Shown here one piece after another: positions 42,193 through 51,531 of a stretch of 64,000 nucleotides of DNA (the stretch's first letter is position 1; every line of letters begins with the position of its first letter). A program made the position numbers and the translations under genes. The DNA is from Emergencia timonensis (lineage in GTDB: Bacteria; Bacillota; Clostridia; Peptostreptococcales; Anaerovoracaceae), in the NCBI RefSeq assembly GCF_900086585.1, contig NZ_FLKM01000008.1, forward strand, positions 434,001-498,000. Reading direction: 5' to 3'. The notes under the pieces are model-generated. The model was not told the DNA's origin, made no database searches, and saw nothing but the letters and a program-made list of their open reading frames with translations.

Positions 42193-43959
42193 ATGGATAT
42201 CAAATTTAACAGGAGGTTTCATGAAAAAGAGCTTCCGGATATGAAAACAATCAGAAACGATGCGAAGAAAATCGCAGATGGTATCGAGATAACGGAAACG
42301 CTATTTATGAAAAAGTACGGTGTAAAATCAGAGACTGAATACAAACGTAAGATGATGAAAGCCGGGAAAATAATGAAACACGGCGTCATCGGCTGGAATT
42401 CCTGGCAGGCAACAGCGGAAGGCGTCAGAACGGTATATGAAACTTTGGAAAAAGAGGGTTCCCATATTGATCGGTTAGGCATGATTTGCGACTGGATAAT
42501 GGGTGTTCCAGAGGAATACCGGAATCGTTTTCAGGCAAGCGGCAGTTTGATTTTCAACAATCCTGATGAGTGGAAGCAGATTGGACAGATCGCCCCCATC
42601 AATCCACACCTTGGCGACCATATGATTGGGTCGTTGAACAGCGTGGAAAATGTAAAAAATGGTTTAGGTGCAGGTGCTACTTCCATCGGGAATCTTGCCC
42701 AGTACTTTACTTATGAATATCCAGGACTTGATATGGAAAGCTACCGTACAGAAGACTACATTAAAGCGATGGCTGTCATGGGTGAATTTAAGGATCGGGG
42801 AGTCTGTATGCACTGCAATCTTGACGATGGATACGGCGCTCAGTTTCATGATGTTGCCAACCTTCTCGGATGGGCCAAGCTGGAGCGGTATATGGCAGAG
42901 GAACTGGCGGGAGGAAGAGTGGCTCATTGCTATGGTAACTTGTTCAGCGACCCGATGCTGAGGATTGTCTTTAACAGAGGCATAAGCAAAATCGACAAAT
43001 ATCAGACCCCGGGGACTTTTGTAAATGGAAATACTATTGATTATGGTATGAGTATGGCAAAAAACTATTCGGTTATGCCGACTTACGCACTGGCTGATAT
43101 TGCATGTCAGTTGAAATATCCGACAGGGTATGCGATTAATGCGATACCATATTCAGAGGCTTTGAGAATTCCCAGCGCCGAAGAGATCATTGAATGTCAG
43201 CTTTCCATGGACATGGTAATCGAAAAGGCTCCGTATTATGCAGAATACATTGATTGGGACAGAATTGAAGAGGAAGCTGACCAGCTCGTTGCCGGGGCAA
43301 ATGTATTTTTTGAAAGAGTCATCAATGGATTAGATGATTTAGGCGTCGATATTGAACACGCAGGTGAGGTAGCAGCCGTATTGAAGGCCATAGGGCCAGA
43401 GCAGCTTGAAACAAACTTTGGTGCAGGCGAAGCAAGGGAAAATGCAATGCGAGGCAGAGTGCCGATCAGAGGAACAAGCATTGTACAGACAATTACTGCG
43501 ATCAAAGACGACGTTCTATCAAAGATGAGTGCAGAAAATCTAACTGCGCTGAAGGGAATCAACGTGGTAGTGGGAGCTTCTGATGTACATGAATTTGGTA
43601 AAGAAGTTGTAAAGAATGTGCTGAGCGAAGCGGGCGCTAACATTTTTGACTTAGGCACATCGGTTGCAATTTCTGAGGTTATCGATACGGTTACAGAATC
43701 TGGAAGCAGGGTCGTATGCATCAGCACCTATAATGGTATGGCATATAGTTTCGGCAAAGCGCTGATCACTGCGCTGAATGAGGCTGGCATGGATCATATA
43801 AAAGTGCTCATGGGCGGCAGGCTCAACGAGGCGATGGATGGAAGTGATGTTCCCATTGATGTCACAGATAAACTGATTGCGTTAGGGATCAGCGTGGACA
43901 ATGATATCGACAAATTAGTGGATACTGTTGTGAAATTCAATGATGAAGCGAATAGATAA
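42193..43959 (+). CDS. Fused cobalamin-dependent mutase (GlmE-like barrel plus B12-binding domain), copy 2
   Basis: A 588-residue paralogue of the protein at 25763, collinear over its whole length with very few gaps (same GNLAQYFTYEYPGLDMESYRT, CMHCNLDDGYGAQFHDV and B12 motif DVHEFG starting at D464). The start at 42193 has AGGAG 5 nt upstream. This copy has no MutL-type gene beside it; the one at 24370 may serve both. It is followed at 11 bp by a P5CR-like gene and then a proline-racemase-family gene, repeating the partnership of the first locus but under a different promoter. Substrate unknown. Confidence 0.7.
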   Translation: MDIKFNRRFHEKELPDMKTIRNDAKKIADGIEITETLFMKKYGVKSETEYKRKMMKAGKIMKHGVIGWNSWQATAEGVRTVYETLEKEGSHIDRLGMICDWIMGVPEEYRNRFQASGSLIFNNPDEWKQIGQIAPINPHLGDHMIGSLNSVENVKNGLGAGATSIGNLAQYFTYEYPGLDMESYRTEDYIKAMAVMGEFKDRGVCMHCNLDDGYGAQFHDVANLLGWAKLERYMAEELAGGRVAHCYGNLFSDPMLRIVFNRGISKIDKYQTPGTFVNGNTIDYGMSMAKNYSVMPTYALADIACQLKYPTGYAINAIPYSEALRIPSAEEIIECQLSMDMVIEKAPYYAEYIDWDRIEEEADQLVAGANVFFERVINGLDDLGVDIEHAGEVAAVLKAIGPEQLETNFGAGEARENAMRGRVPIRGTSIVQTITAIKDDVLSKMSAENLTALKGINVVVGASDVHEFGKEVVKNVLSEAGANIFDLGTSVAISEVIDTVTESGSRVVCISTYNGMAYSFGKALITALNEAGMDHIKVLMGGRLNEAMDGSDVPIDVTDKLIALGISVDNDIDKLVDTVVKFNDEANR

Positions 43960-43970
43960 GGAGGAAAGAC

Positions 43971-44798
43971 ATGAGTAAAAAGGTTCTATTCTGTGGCGGA
44001 GGAAATATGGCAGAGGGAGTACTTCGCAGCGTTTTAAAAAAGGGAGTAGTGGAGCGGGAGCAGGTGACGGTGAATGACCTTGTTCAGGATAGATGTTCCT
44101 ATCTGGAAGCTACATACGGGGTAAAGGCTGTGGTAGATGGAAGAGCCGCGATGATGGAAGCGGATGTTATCGTGGTCGCGGTGCTGCCGCAGATTGTTTC
44201 CGTCGTGGCGGAGAATATAAAGAAGCACGCGAAAGAGGATGCACTCGTGATATCTATTGCTGCAGGAGTAACCATTGCTACGCTTGAACGATTCCTGGGC
44301 GGTAATAGAAAAATTGTCAGGGTCATGCCTAACACTATGGGACAAGTGGAAAATGGGCATAGTGCTGTAAAATTGAACCACAATGTTGAGACCGATGAGA
44401 AGAGTTTCGTCAATGCCTTTCTCAGTGCGCTTGGACAGGTGATGTACCTTGACGAAGATCAATTCGCAGAGTTTACTGCTTACAGCTGTTCCGGACCGAT
44501 GTGGATCTACCTAATGGCAGATGCTTTGGTGGATGCCGGCGTCTATGCAGGCTTCAGTCGTGCACAGGCAAAGGAGATTACAATAAAGAATCTGCTGGGG
44601 GTTGCAATGATCCTAGATGAAACAGGTGTGACGCCAAAATCTCGTGTAGACGAAATGTGTTCTCCCGGCGGGGTTACCATTGAGGGGTTCAAATCGCTGC
44701 AAGAAAATGGTTTCACCTATGCTGTAATGGAATCGGTAAATGCAGCGGTACAAAAATCAAAGAAAATACAGGAGGAAAATAATAAAAATGAAGGCTAA
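43971..44798 (+). CDS. Pyrroline-5-carboxylate reductase-like protein, copy 2
   Basis: A 275-residue ProC-fold reductase, paralogous to the protein at 29383 (KVLFCGGGNMAEGVLRSV; SCSGPMWIYLMADALVDAGVYAGFSR; EMCSPGGVTIEGFKSL). The C terminus has a lysine- and asparagine-rich tail. AGGAGG lies 6 nt before the ATG. It overlaps the next gene by 11 bp. Co-occurrence of mutase, P5CR-like protein and epimerase in both loci indicates sequential or linked reactions on a pyrroline or proline-like compound. Confidence 0.8.
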   Translation: MSKKVLFCGGGNMAEGVLRSVLKKGVVEREQVTVNDLVQDRCSYLEATYGVKAVVDGRAAMMEADVIVVAVLPQIVSVVAENIKKHAKEDALVISIAAGVTIATLERFLGGNRKIVRVMPNTMGQVENGHSAVKLNHNVETDEKSFVNAFLSALGQVMYLDEDQFAEFTAYSCSGPMWIYLMADALVDAGVYAGFSRAQAKEITIKNLLGVAMILDETGVTPKSRVDEMCSPGGVTIEGFKSLQENGFTYAVMESVNAAVQKSKKIQEENNKNEG

Positions 44799-45798
44799 AA
44801 AAGTATTTAGAACCATTGAAACACATACCCTGGGACAGCCAACAAGAAATGTTGTAAGCGGCTTTCCAAGGGTACCGGGAAAGACAATGGAGGAAAAGAT
44901 GTCATACATGAAGAACAATGCCGACTGGTTCAGAAAAGTTCTGATGTTTGAACCCAGGGGCAATGACATTATGTCAGGTACTCTGATCACCGACCCGTGT
45001 ACGCCGGGTACTGACGTAGGTGTGTTATATTTTGAAGCAAGTGATTGGATGCCTATGTGCGGACATGACACGATGGGCGTTACAGTGGCACTGATTGAAG
45101 ATGGCCTTGTAGAAGTGGAAGAACCGATTACCCGAATCAAGCTGGATACAGCGGCAGGGGTTGTGAGCGTGGAAGCAAAGGTCACTGATGGTGTTGTGGA
45201 AGAGGTATCCTTTACCAATGCGCCTGCTCTTGTTCTCAACAGAGCGGTGACGGTAGATACAACGGAATATGGCAAGCTCACTATGGATATCTGTTGGGGC
45301 GGAAATGTTTATGCGATTTTATCTGCGAAAAGTGTCGGTGCCGAAATTTGTACGGAGAATTGTGGTAAATTTATTGAGATTGCGAACTCTATTGCAAAGG
45401 ATATTAACGAACAGATCGAAGTCAAACATCCGACCCTTTCGTTTGTAGATAGGGTAACTCATGTCGAGTTTGCAGGACCTCCGCAAACGGAGGGTGCGGA
45501 TATTCAGAATTGCGTAGTGGCGCTGCCTAAGGTCGTTGACCGATCCCCTTGTGGCACGGGAACCTCTGCCAAGTCAGCACTTTTATTTGCTGAAGGAAAG
45601 CTAAAAGTCGGGGAGCACTTTGTGCATGAAAGTGTGACGGGATCCCTGTTTAAGTGTGAAATTGTAGAAGAAACCCAGATCGGCGGCGTGCAGGCAGTTA
45701 TTCCGAAAGTAACAGGAAATGCGTGCATTATCGGATTTGCAACATGGATTCTGGATCCGAAGGATCCGTTCCAGGAAGGCTTCCTTCTGGGCGTATAA
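44788..45798 (+). CDS. Proline racemase family epimerase, copy 2
   Basis: A 336-residue homologue of the protein at 17530, with both catalytic cysteines (C91 in PMCGH, C255 in SPCGTGTSA) and the same N terminus (MKAKKVFRTIETH). It should epimerise the alpha carbon of proline or a hydroxyproline. The start at 44788 is preceded by AGGAGG inside the end of the P5CR-like gene. In this locus there is no glycyl radical enzyme, so its product may feed the mutase instead. A terminator follows. Confidence 0.8.
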   Translation: MKAKKVFRTIETHTLGQPTRNVVSGFPRVPGKTMEEKMSYMKNNADWFRKVLMFEPRGNDIMSGTLITDPCTPGTDVGVLYFEASDWMPMCGHDTMGVTVALIEDGLVEVEEPITRIKLDTAAGVVSVEAKVTDGVVEEVSFTNAPALVLNRAVTVDTTEYGKLTMDICWGGNVYAILSAKSVGAEICTENCGKFIEIANSIAKDINEQIEVKHPTLSFVDRVTHVEFAGPPQTEGADIQNCVVALPKVVDRSPCGTGTSAKSALLFAEGKLKVGEHFVHESVTGSLFKCEIVEETQIGGVQAVIPKVTGNACIIGFATWILDPKDPFQEGFLLGV

Positions 45799-45821
45799 TT
45801 TTGTTTTAACGAAGTCTCACA

Positions 45822-45866
45822 GCAGCCTCTAGGCTACTCCTATAGGGGGGATAGGGGCTGTTTTGG
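45822..45866 (+). terminator. Terminator of the second mutase operon
   Basis: CAGCCTCTA and TAGGGGCTG (nine pairs including G-T) enclose a further ATAGGG-rich loop and are followed by TTTTGG. Confidence 0.55.
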
Positions 45867-45970
45867 ATGTGCAGAAATAGCTAACACAGCTCAAAATAGA
45901 AACGAGAATTGTTATTGTTATAAAGTTGATTAAATACGTAAAATTTTGAAAATTTTTCAGTAAAAACTGA

Positions 45971-46033
45971 TTGACATAGATATAACAATGTGGTATAAAG
46001 AATATAACACAGACCATAAGTGAGTTGTGTTAG
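45971..46033 (+). promoter_or_regulatory. Promoter and operator-like motif of the second NSS transporter
   Basis: TTGACA (45971-45976), 17-bp spacer, TATAAA (45994-45999). Fourteen nt later begins CCATAAGTGAGTTGTGTTAG (46014-46033). The stretch TGTGGTATA across the -10 is also shared with the promoter at 42064. Confidence 0.78.
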
Positions 46034-46094
46034 CTCTGAGATGAAAGGGCGATGCGAAATTATTTTACCTGCTGAAAAATAAAAGGAGGCTAAT

Positions 46095-47510
46095 ATGTCA
46101 ACAATCACTATTGTAATGTTGCTAGTATATCTAGTTGCATTTGGCGGCGGCGGAATCTACATGATTTCTAAGTCAATGAATGGAGGAAAGTCAGGCGCTA
46201 TCGAAGGAAAATCTGAAGGATTTGGGTCGAGATTTGGATTTGTCCTCTCAACAATCGGAATGTCCGTAGGTGTAGGCGCTATGTGGAGATTCCCGATGAT
46301 GTGTGCAAAGTGGGGCGGCGGCGCATTTGTACTTGCCTTTGTCGCTATCTGTATCTTAATCGTAATACCTGCAGGTTTTGCTGAGATCGCAATGGGGCGT
46401 AAACTGCGTGAAGGAAATGTAAGTGCTTTAGGCAGCGTTGCAAAAACCCCTGGTAAAGTTCTTGGCTGGGCATGCTCGCTGGAACAGACGATACAGTTCG
46501 GTTACTTCCCAGCAATTATTGCGATCGTAGTCGTTTACTTTTTTAAGTCCTTCAAAGGCATGTCCTATGCATCTGATGCAGAGGGATTGTTTGAAAGTAT
46601 TAACGGAAATCGTCTGTTAATCTATGCGATCGTAGTTGTCCTGCTAATCGGAGTTGGATTGATTTCAATGAGAGGGATACAGGGCGGTGTTGAAAAAATC
46701 TGTAAAATTATGCTTCCTGGATTGTTCATTATCTTAGTCGTATTAGCTGTTCGCGTATGTTTCATTCCGGGAATTGCAGAAGGCATTGAATACTACATAA
46801 AGCCTGATTGGTCACAGCTGGCGAACCCTGAGATGTGGGCACAAGCAGCAGGTATGGCATTGTTTGCCGTAGGTCTTGGGCCTGGTATCCTGCTTGCTTA
46901 TGGGCGTTATACAGATGACAGTATGGATATCGCAACAGACTTCGTTACTGTAAACGTCGTACAGCTCTTCATCTGCCTGTTATCAGGATTCATCATTATT
47001 CCTGCAGTAAAGGTGTTCGAAATGGATCCGCTCATGGGTAAGGGAATCATGTTCGTAGCACTTCCTAAAGTATTTGCTACTATGAGCGGCGGAGCAATTT
47101 TCATGGGATTATTCTTCCTTGCAGTTTTCTTCGCAGGCATCTCCTCACATATCAGTCAGCTTGAAGTGGGGATTCAGGCATTTGAAGATAAACAGGGAAT
47201 GAAATTAACTCGTAACAAAGCGATTATTTCAGTTATCGTTATTGCTGCAATTGCCGCTATCCCTTGTACTTGGAGTGATACCCTGTTTGCATTAATTGAC
47301 AATGTATGTGGTAATATCCTTTATACTGTAACTGCACTTGGCATCGCAATTATCGGAGCTTGGGTGATTGGAGCCAAAAAGATCAGGGAAGAATGGTACA
47401 ATAATACGTCGGCAGTCAAGTGGGGTGCATGGATTGACGTACTTTATAAGTATCTGGTGGTTGTCGTCCTGGGTTACTTCTCAATCACTGCAATCATCTC
47501 GCTGTTCTAA
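46095..47510 (+). CDS. NSS family Na+-dependent amino acid transporter, copy 2
   Basis: A 471-residue NSS protein closely similar to that at 22787 (GFVLSTIGMSVGVGAMWRFP; ALFAVGLGPGILLAYGRY), again with an extra N-terminal membrane helix (ITIVMLLVYLVAFGGGGIYM) resembling a fused MetS-type subunit. AAGGAGG lies 8 nt before the ATG. It has its own promoter carrying the shared operator motif, so it should be induced together with the second mutase operon and import its substrate. A perfect 15-bp-arm terminator follows at 47574. Confidence 0.87.
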   Translation: MSTITIVMLLVYLVAFGGGGIYMISKSMNGGKSGAIEGKSEGFGSRFGFVLSTIGMSVGVGAMWRFPMMCAKWGGGAFVLAFVAICILIVIPAGFAEIAMGRKLREGNVSALGSVAKTPGKVLGWACSLEQTIQFGYFPAIIAIVVVYFFKSFKGMSYASDAEGLFESINGNRLLIYAIVVVLLIGVGLISMRGIQGGVEKICKIMLPGLFIILVVLAVRVCFIPGIAEGIEYYIKPDWSQLANPEMWAQAAGMALFAVGLGPGILLAYGRYTDDSMDIATDFVTVNVVQLFICLLSGFIIIPAVKVFEMDPLMGKGIMFVALPKVFATMSGGAIFMGLFFLAVFFAGISSHISQLEVGIQAFEDKQGMKLTRNKAIISVIVIAAIAAIPCTWSDTLFALIDNVCGNILYTVTALGIAIIGAWVIGAKKIREEWYNNTSAVKWGAWIDVLYKYLVVVVLGYFSITAIISLF

Positions 47511-47573
47511 CCAGGCACGCGAATTGAACTAATAAGTTGATAAAAATCTTGGATGAGTTTTAAATGATAAATT

Positions 47574-47620
47574 ACCTCCTAGATAGACCGTTAAAAAACG
47601 TCTATCTAGGAGGTTTTCTT
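47574..47620 (+). terminator. Terminator after the second NSS transporter
   Basis: Perfect 15-bp arms ACCTCCTAGATAGAC (47574-47588) and GTCTATCTAGGAGGT (47600-47614), then TTTTC. Confidence 0.8.
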
Positions 47621-47752
47621 GATTTTTGGTGCAAAAAAGGAAACAAATGATGTCCTTTTGTTCGCTTTTATCGTTTTGAGAATTCTGATAATATTGCATT
47701 AAAGAAAGACGTTAGTAGATTGAATATGAAAAAAGGAAAGGAACGCGGAGTT

Positions 47753-49336
47753 ATGAATTTATTAAAATCACTTAACTACAAAATCTTTACACCTGTGGCG
47801 ATTTTCATAGTGGCCTTTGTCATTTATGGAATTGCTGCACCCTCATCCTTTGCCTCCTTCACGACGACGGTGAAGGACTGGGCGGGGACACATTTTGCCT
47901 GGCTGGCGTACTTTATCATCGTAGCGTGCGTATTTGCCTGCATTTATATGTGTATTTCAAAATTTGGTAAAACAAAAATCGGTGGGGAGGACGCAAAACC
48001 GGAGTATAAGACCTTTACCTGGCTGGCGATGATCATCTGTGGGAACATCGGGATTGCCATGATGTTCTATGCAGTAGTGGAACCGGCAAGCTTCTTCAGC
48101 AGCACACCGGTATTCTGGAATCTTGAATCTGAGACGACGGCTGCAGCCAATATGGCGGTTGCACAAGCCACATTCCACTGGGGAGGCTTTAACTGGGTGG
48201 CAAATATGGTCATCGGGTTTACTAGTGTATATCTCTTTACCAATCACGGAATGCCATTCAGGCCAAGTACGGGGCTTTATCCTGTTTTGAAAGAAAAGAC
48301 TTTTGGCCCGCTGGGCACCGTATATGATGTAATCTGCCTGATTGCTATCATGGGCGCTATTATCACTGGCTTTGGATTTGGCGTTATGCAGTTCTCAACT
48401 GGTCTGGCATATAACACTGGACTGGAAGTAAACAATCTGATGTATATTATCGTAGTTGCAATCACTTTACTGATTCTCTGCTTCTCCAGCGCCAGAGGAT
48501 TTCAGAAAGGACTGGCTGTACTTAGCAACATCAACGTTGCCGGATATATCATCCTTCTTGTAGTCTTATTTTGTTTTGGACCGACTTTGAAACTGTGTGA
48601 GCTTGCTCTAGGGTCAATGGGGGCGTTATTGGACAACTTCCTGCCAATGGCATTCAACGGCGATTTTATGGGTGACGGAGATGGATGGAATGTAAACAAC
48701 ACTGGCTTCACCTGGTTCTGGACCTTGGTATACTCACCGTTCTGCGGAATGTACCTGGCAAAGATTTCAAGAGGCCGTACTATCAGACAATTCATCGCTG
48801 CCAGCACAGTCGTACCGACCTGCTTCCTGTTCCTATGGTTTTGCTTCTGGGGCGGAGATGCGATGAACATGATGTCCTTCATGAATATCAATGTTATGGA
48901 TGTCATCGGCGATTGGGGAGCACCTGTTGCAAACTTCGTTGTTCTTAAGTATCTTCCGCTGAAATGGCTGACAATCCCTATGATTTTATTCTGCGTCATG
49001 ATCGGATTTGTCACATTGGTAGATGCAGAGTCCAATATCATTGCAGGAATGTGTCAGAAAAAAATTAAGAGAAACGGTGAAGCGCCAGTTGCTCTGCGTC
49101 TTTTCTTCTGTGCAATCCTGGGGCTGGGCACGCTGGTGTGCTTGTTCGTATTAAATGAAGTCGGTATGGCTTCCCTGCAGAGCTTATCAGTAACCTTCGG
49201 AGCGATATTGGCCTTTACATCGATTATCATCATCGCAGGCGTATTTAAACTGGCAAGCGGCAGTGTAGAGGAAAGATTAAAGACGCCGGCAGGCCAGGCA
49301 GACTTGGAAAGAGCCCTCGAATTCGTAGAGGACTAA
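47753..49336 (+). CDS. BCCT family betaine/carnitine/choline transporter
   Basis: A 527-residue membrane protein with twelve predicted helices. The family signature around TM8 reads FTWFWTLVYSPFCGMYLAKISRGRTIRQF (split here: FWTLVYSPFCGMYLA then KISRGRTIRQF). BCCT proteins take up quaternary ammonium compounds such as glycine betaine, carnitine or proline betaine, as Na+ symporters or product antiporters. An in-frame ATG nine codons earlier (47726) is possible, but neither start has an ideal ribosome site. It is 36 bp before the intact MttB homologue, so it likely imports that enzyme's methylated amine. Confidence 0.85.
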   Translation: MNLLKSLNYKIFTPVAIFIVAFVIYGIAAPSSFASFTTTVKDWAGTHFAWLAYFIIVACVFACIYMCISKFGKTKIGGEDAKPEYKTFTWLAMIICGNIGIAMMFYAVVEPASFFSSTPVFWNLESETTAAANMAVAQATFHWGGFNWVANMVIGFTSVYLFTNHGMPFRPSTGLYPVLKEKTFGPLGTVYDVICLIAIMGAIITGFGFGVMQFSTGLAYNTGLEVNNLMYIIVVAITLLILCFSSARGFQKGLAVLSNINVAGYIILLVVLFCFGPTLKLCELALGSMGALLDNFLPMAFNGDFMGDGDGWNVNNTGFTWFWTLVYSPFCGMYLAKISRGRTIRQFIAASTVVPTCFLFLWFCFWGGDAMNMMSFMNINVMDVIGDWGAPVANFVVLKYLPLKWLTIPMILFCVMIGFVTLVDAESNIIAGMCQKKIKRNGEAPVALRLFFCAILGLGTLVCLFVLNEVGMASLQSLSVTFGAILAFTSIIIIAGVFKLASGSVEERLKTPAGQADLERALEFVED

Positions 49337-49372
49337 ACAGTATATATCAAAGAATAGAAAGGCGGAACAGAT

Positions 49373-50824
49373 ATGTATTATGGAGAAAAACTCTGGTCTG
49401 ATGAAGATGCTAGAGAAGTTCATGAAAATACATTGAACATATTGGAGAAATTAGGTATTGAAGTTCAGGAAAAACAGGCTAGAGAAGATTTGGCAAAAGC
49501 GGGCTGTACGGTAGATGAGAAAACCCGAAGAGTATATTACCCGCGTGCTCTTGTGAAAAAAACCCTTGTTGACGCGCCGGCAAAATTTGATATGTATGAC
49601 GCAAATGGCGAATATTATATCACTTTGGGCGGAGATGATGTTACCATCGGAACCAGTGGTTTTGCAGCGTTTTATCTGGATCGAAAAGATGATATGATCA
49701 AGACGGGTACTTATGAGGCGCTGACCGAAGAAATTAAACTTTTAGAGATGCTGGATGAAGCAAATCATGTGCAGACTTCTATCCAGCCGACTGATATGCC
49801 GGACAATGTGCAGGAATTATATATGACCAAATGCGGGCTGATGCATACGAGAAAACCGCTACATCTGTGGCCGACCAATGAACGCAGCGCACGGGCAGAA
49901 ATTGAGATGAACGCAGTTGTCATGGGCGGACACGATGTGCTGAAAGAAAAACCTCATATGATGTTCAATATCTGCACGCTGTCCCCATTGAAAATGCGTG
50001 ATGATGCCTGTGAAGCAATCAGAGAGGCCGCAAAAGTAAAAGTGCCATGTTTCTTTTCTTCCGGCCCTATGGGAGGTGCAACCTCTCCTGCAACTTTGGC
50101 AGCGGAGGTGTCTCAATCCTGGGCGGAACTGTTAGCACATAATGTGCTCCTGCAAATTTATCAGCCGGGCAGCCCTGTTGTGTTAGCATCCTGGAGCCGT
50201 ATTTTTGATATGAAGACGGTAACCTGTACTGTTGGCACGCCAGAATACGCTCTGATGCGAGCGGCTATCACACAACTGTGCAAATTAGTGGAGGTACCGG
50301 CTGGCGGCGGAGGTTTCCTAACAGATTCCAACACCATAGACGCACAGTATGGCTGGGAAAAGTTCATGACTGGAATATGTGGGCTGCAGGCAAAACAAAA
50401 CCAGACCCACGGTCTCGGAATGCTGTCCCAACTCAACGTTTTCAGCCATGAGGCGCTGGTCATTGACTGTGAAATTGTTCGCTGCGTGAAGAGGGTCTTA
50501 GGGGGTATCAAAGTAGATGAGGAACATCTGGCCTATGATGTTATTGCAGCAGAAGGCGGCGTGGACGGAAGCGGCTCCTTCTTGAAGACGAAGCATACTC
50601 GTAAGCACTACAAAACGGAGTGGATGGGGACTACGGTAACAGATAGAAGGACTTTTTCCACCTGGGAGAAGGAAACGGAAACCAATGATATCCGCAAGAG
50701 GGCATGCAGCAAAATTGACAAGTTATTAGAAGCACACGCCTATTCTATCGATGAAAAATTGATAGAGAAACTTGATGAAATTATTGCTGAAAATGAAAAG
50801 ATCGTCAAAGAAGGCAAAAAATGA
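49373..50824 (+). CDS. MttB family corrinoid methyltransferase without pyrrolysine
   Basis: A 483-residue trimethylamine methyltransferase-family protein with no internal stop, so it belongs to the non-pyrrolysine group (glycine betaine, proline betaine, carnitine or gamma-butyrobetaine demethylases). Conserved stretches are CTLSPLKMRDDACEAIREAA, SGPMGGATSPATLAAEVSQSWAELL and GWEKFMTGICGL. It transfers a methyl group to a cognate corrinoid protein, which is not encoded in this window. Cotranscription with the BCCT transporter supports a quaternary amine substrate; proximity to proline-type epimerases makes a proline or hydroxyproline betaine attractive, as inference only. Confidence 0.85.
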   Translation: MYYGEKLWSDEDAREVHENTLNILEKLGIEVQEKQAREDLAKAGCTVDEKTRRVYYPRALVKKTLVDAPAKFDMYDANGEYYITLGGDDVTIGTSGFAAFYLDRKDDMIKTGTYEALTEEIKLLEMLDEANHVQTSIQPTDMPDNVQELYMTKCGLMHTRKPLHLWPTNERSARAEIEMNAVVMGGHDVLKEKPHMMFNICTLSPLKMRDDACEAIREAAKVKVPCFFSSGPMGGATSPATLAAEVSQSWAELLAHNVLLQIYQPGSPVVLASWSRIFDMKTVTCTVGTPEYALMRAAITQLCKLVEVPAGGGGFLTDSNTIDAQYGWEKFMTGICGLQAKQNQTHGLGMLSQLNVFSHEALVIDCEIVRCVKRVLGGIKVDEEHLAYDVIAAEGGVDGSGSFLKTKHTRKHYKTEWMGTTVTDRRTFSTWEKETETNDIRKRACSKIDKLLEAHAYSIDEKLIEKLDEIIAENEKIVKEGKK

Positions 50825-50829
50825 ATACC

Positions 50830-50862
50830 AAAAACGAGAGGCTGATTTCAGTCTCTTTTTTT
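50830..50862 (+). terminator. Terminator after the MttB homologue
   Basis: GAGAGGCTGA and TCAGTCTCT form a short imperfect stem followed by TTTTTTT. Confidence 0.7.
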
Positions 50863-50872
50863 GATTGAGTTG

Positions 50873-50901
50873 TTGACTATTGAATAGAAGTAATATAAAA
50901 T
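50873..50901 (+). promoter_or_regulatory. Promoter of the AbiE pair
   Basis: TTGACT (50873-50878) and TAAAAT (50896-50901) with a 17-bp spacer, 37 bp before the first start codon. Confidence 0.6.
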
Positions 50902-50937
50902 TACGTTTAAAAGTAAACAAAGTGGAGAGGTGAAATA

Positions 50938-51531
50938 ATGACGATAAATCAAGATCTATATGAGGCGATCAAGAAAAATAATAATATGATAACGACAGCA
51001 CAGGTACTCGCTTTAGGATATTCAAAGCAGCTTCTTACAAACTACGTAAAAGCAGGGCTACTGGAGCGTAGCAGGCATGGCGTATATACCTTGCCAGATG
51101 CGGTGCATGATGATATGTATACAATGATGCTGCGCTCAGACAACATTGTGTTTTCTCATGATACGGCACTTTTTTTAAACGGATTGTCAGAGAGAACCCC
51201 ATTTACTCATACGGTTACGATTCCCAGCAATACGTCGCTGCCCAATTCGCTTAAAGATGAATGTAAGTGCTTTTATGTTAAACCACAACTTCACTGCATA
51301 GGGGTTATTGTACGAAGCACAATTCTTGGAAATACAGTCAGGTGCTATGACTTGGAAAGAACGATTTGCGATCTCCTAAGATGTCGAAAGCGCTGCGATG
51401 AAGAAACCGTTATCAGTGCGGTCAAAAATTATGCGGCATATGATAAAAAGAATTTAAACTTGCTTTCTGTGTATGCAAAACAGTTTAAAGTTACTTCAGA
51501 ATTGAAAAGATATTTGGAGGTTCTGTTATGA
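50938..51531 (+). CDS. AbiEi-type antitoxin (winged-helix regulator)
   Basis: A 197-residue protein. The N terminus (NNMITTAQVLALGYSKQLLTNYVKAGLLERSRHGVY at about 15-50) is the AbiEi_4 winged helix, and SHDTALFLNGLSERTP and CYDLERTICDLLR are typical of the C-terminal antitoxin domain. It binds DNA to repress the pair and counters AbiEii. AGAGGTG precedes the ATG. Four-base overlap with the toxin gene. Confidence 0.85.
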   Translation: MTINQDLYEAIKKNNNMITTAQVLALGYSKQLLTNYVKAGLLERSRHGVYTLPDAVHDDMYTMMLRSDNIVFSHDTALFLNGLSERTPFTHTVTIPSNTSLPNSLKDECKCFYVKPQLHCIGVIVRSTILGNTVRCYDLERTICDLLRCRKRCDEETVISAVKNYAAYDKKNLNLLSVYAKQFKVTSELKRYLEVLL

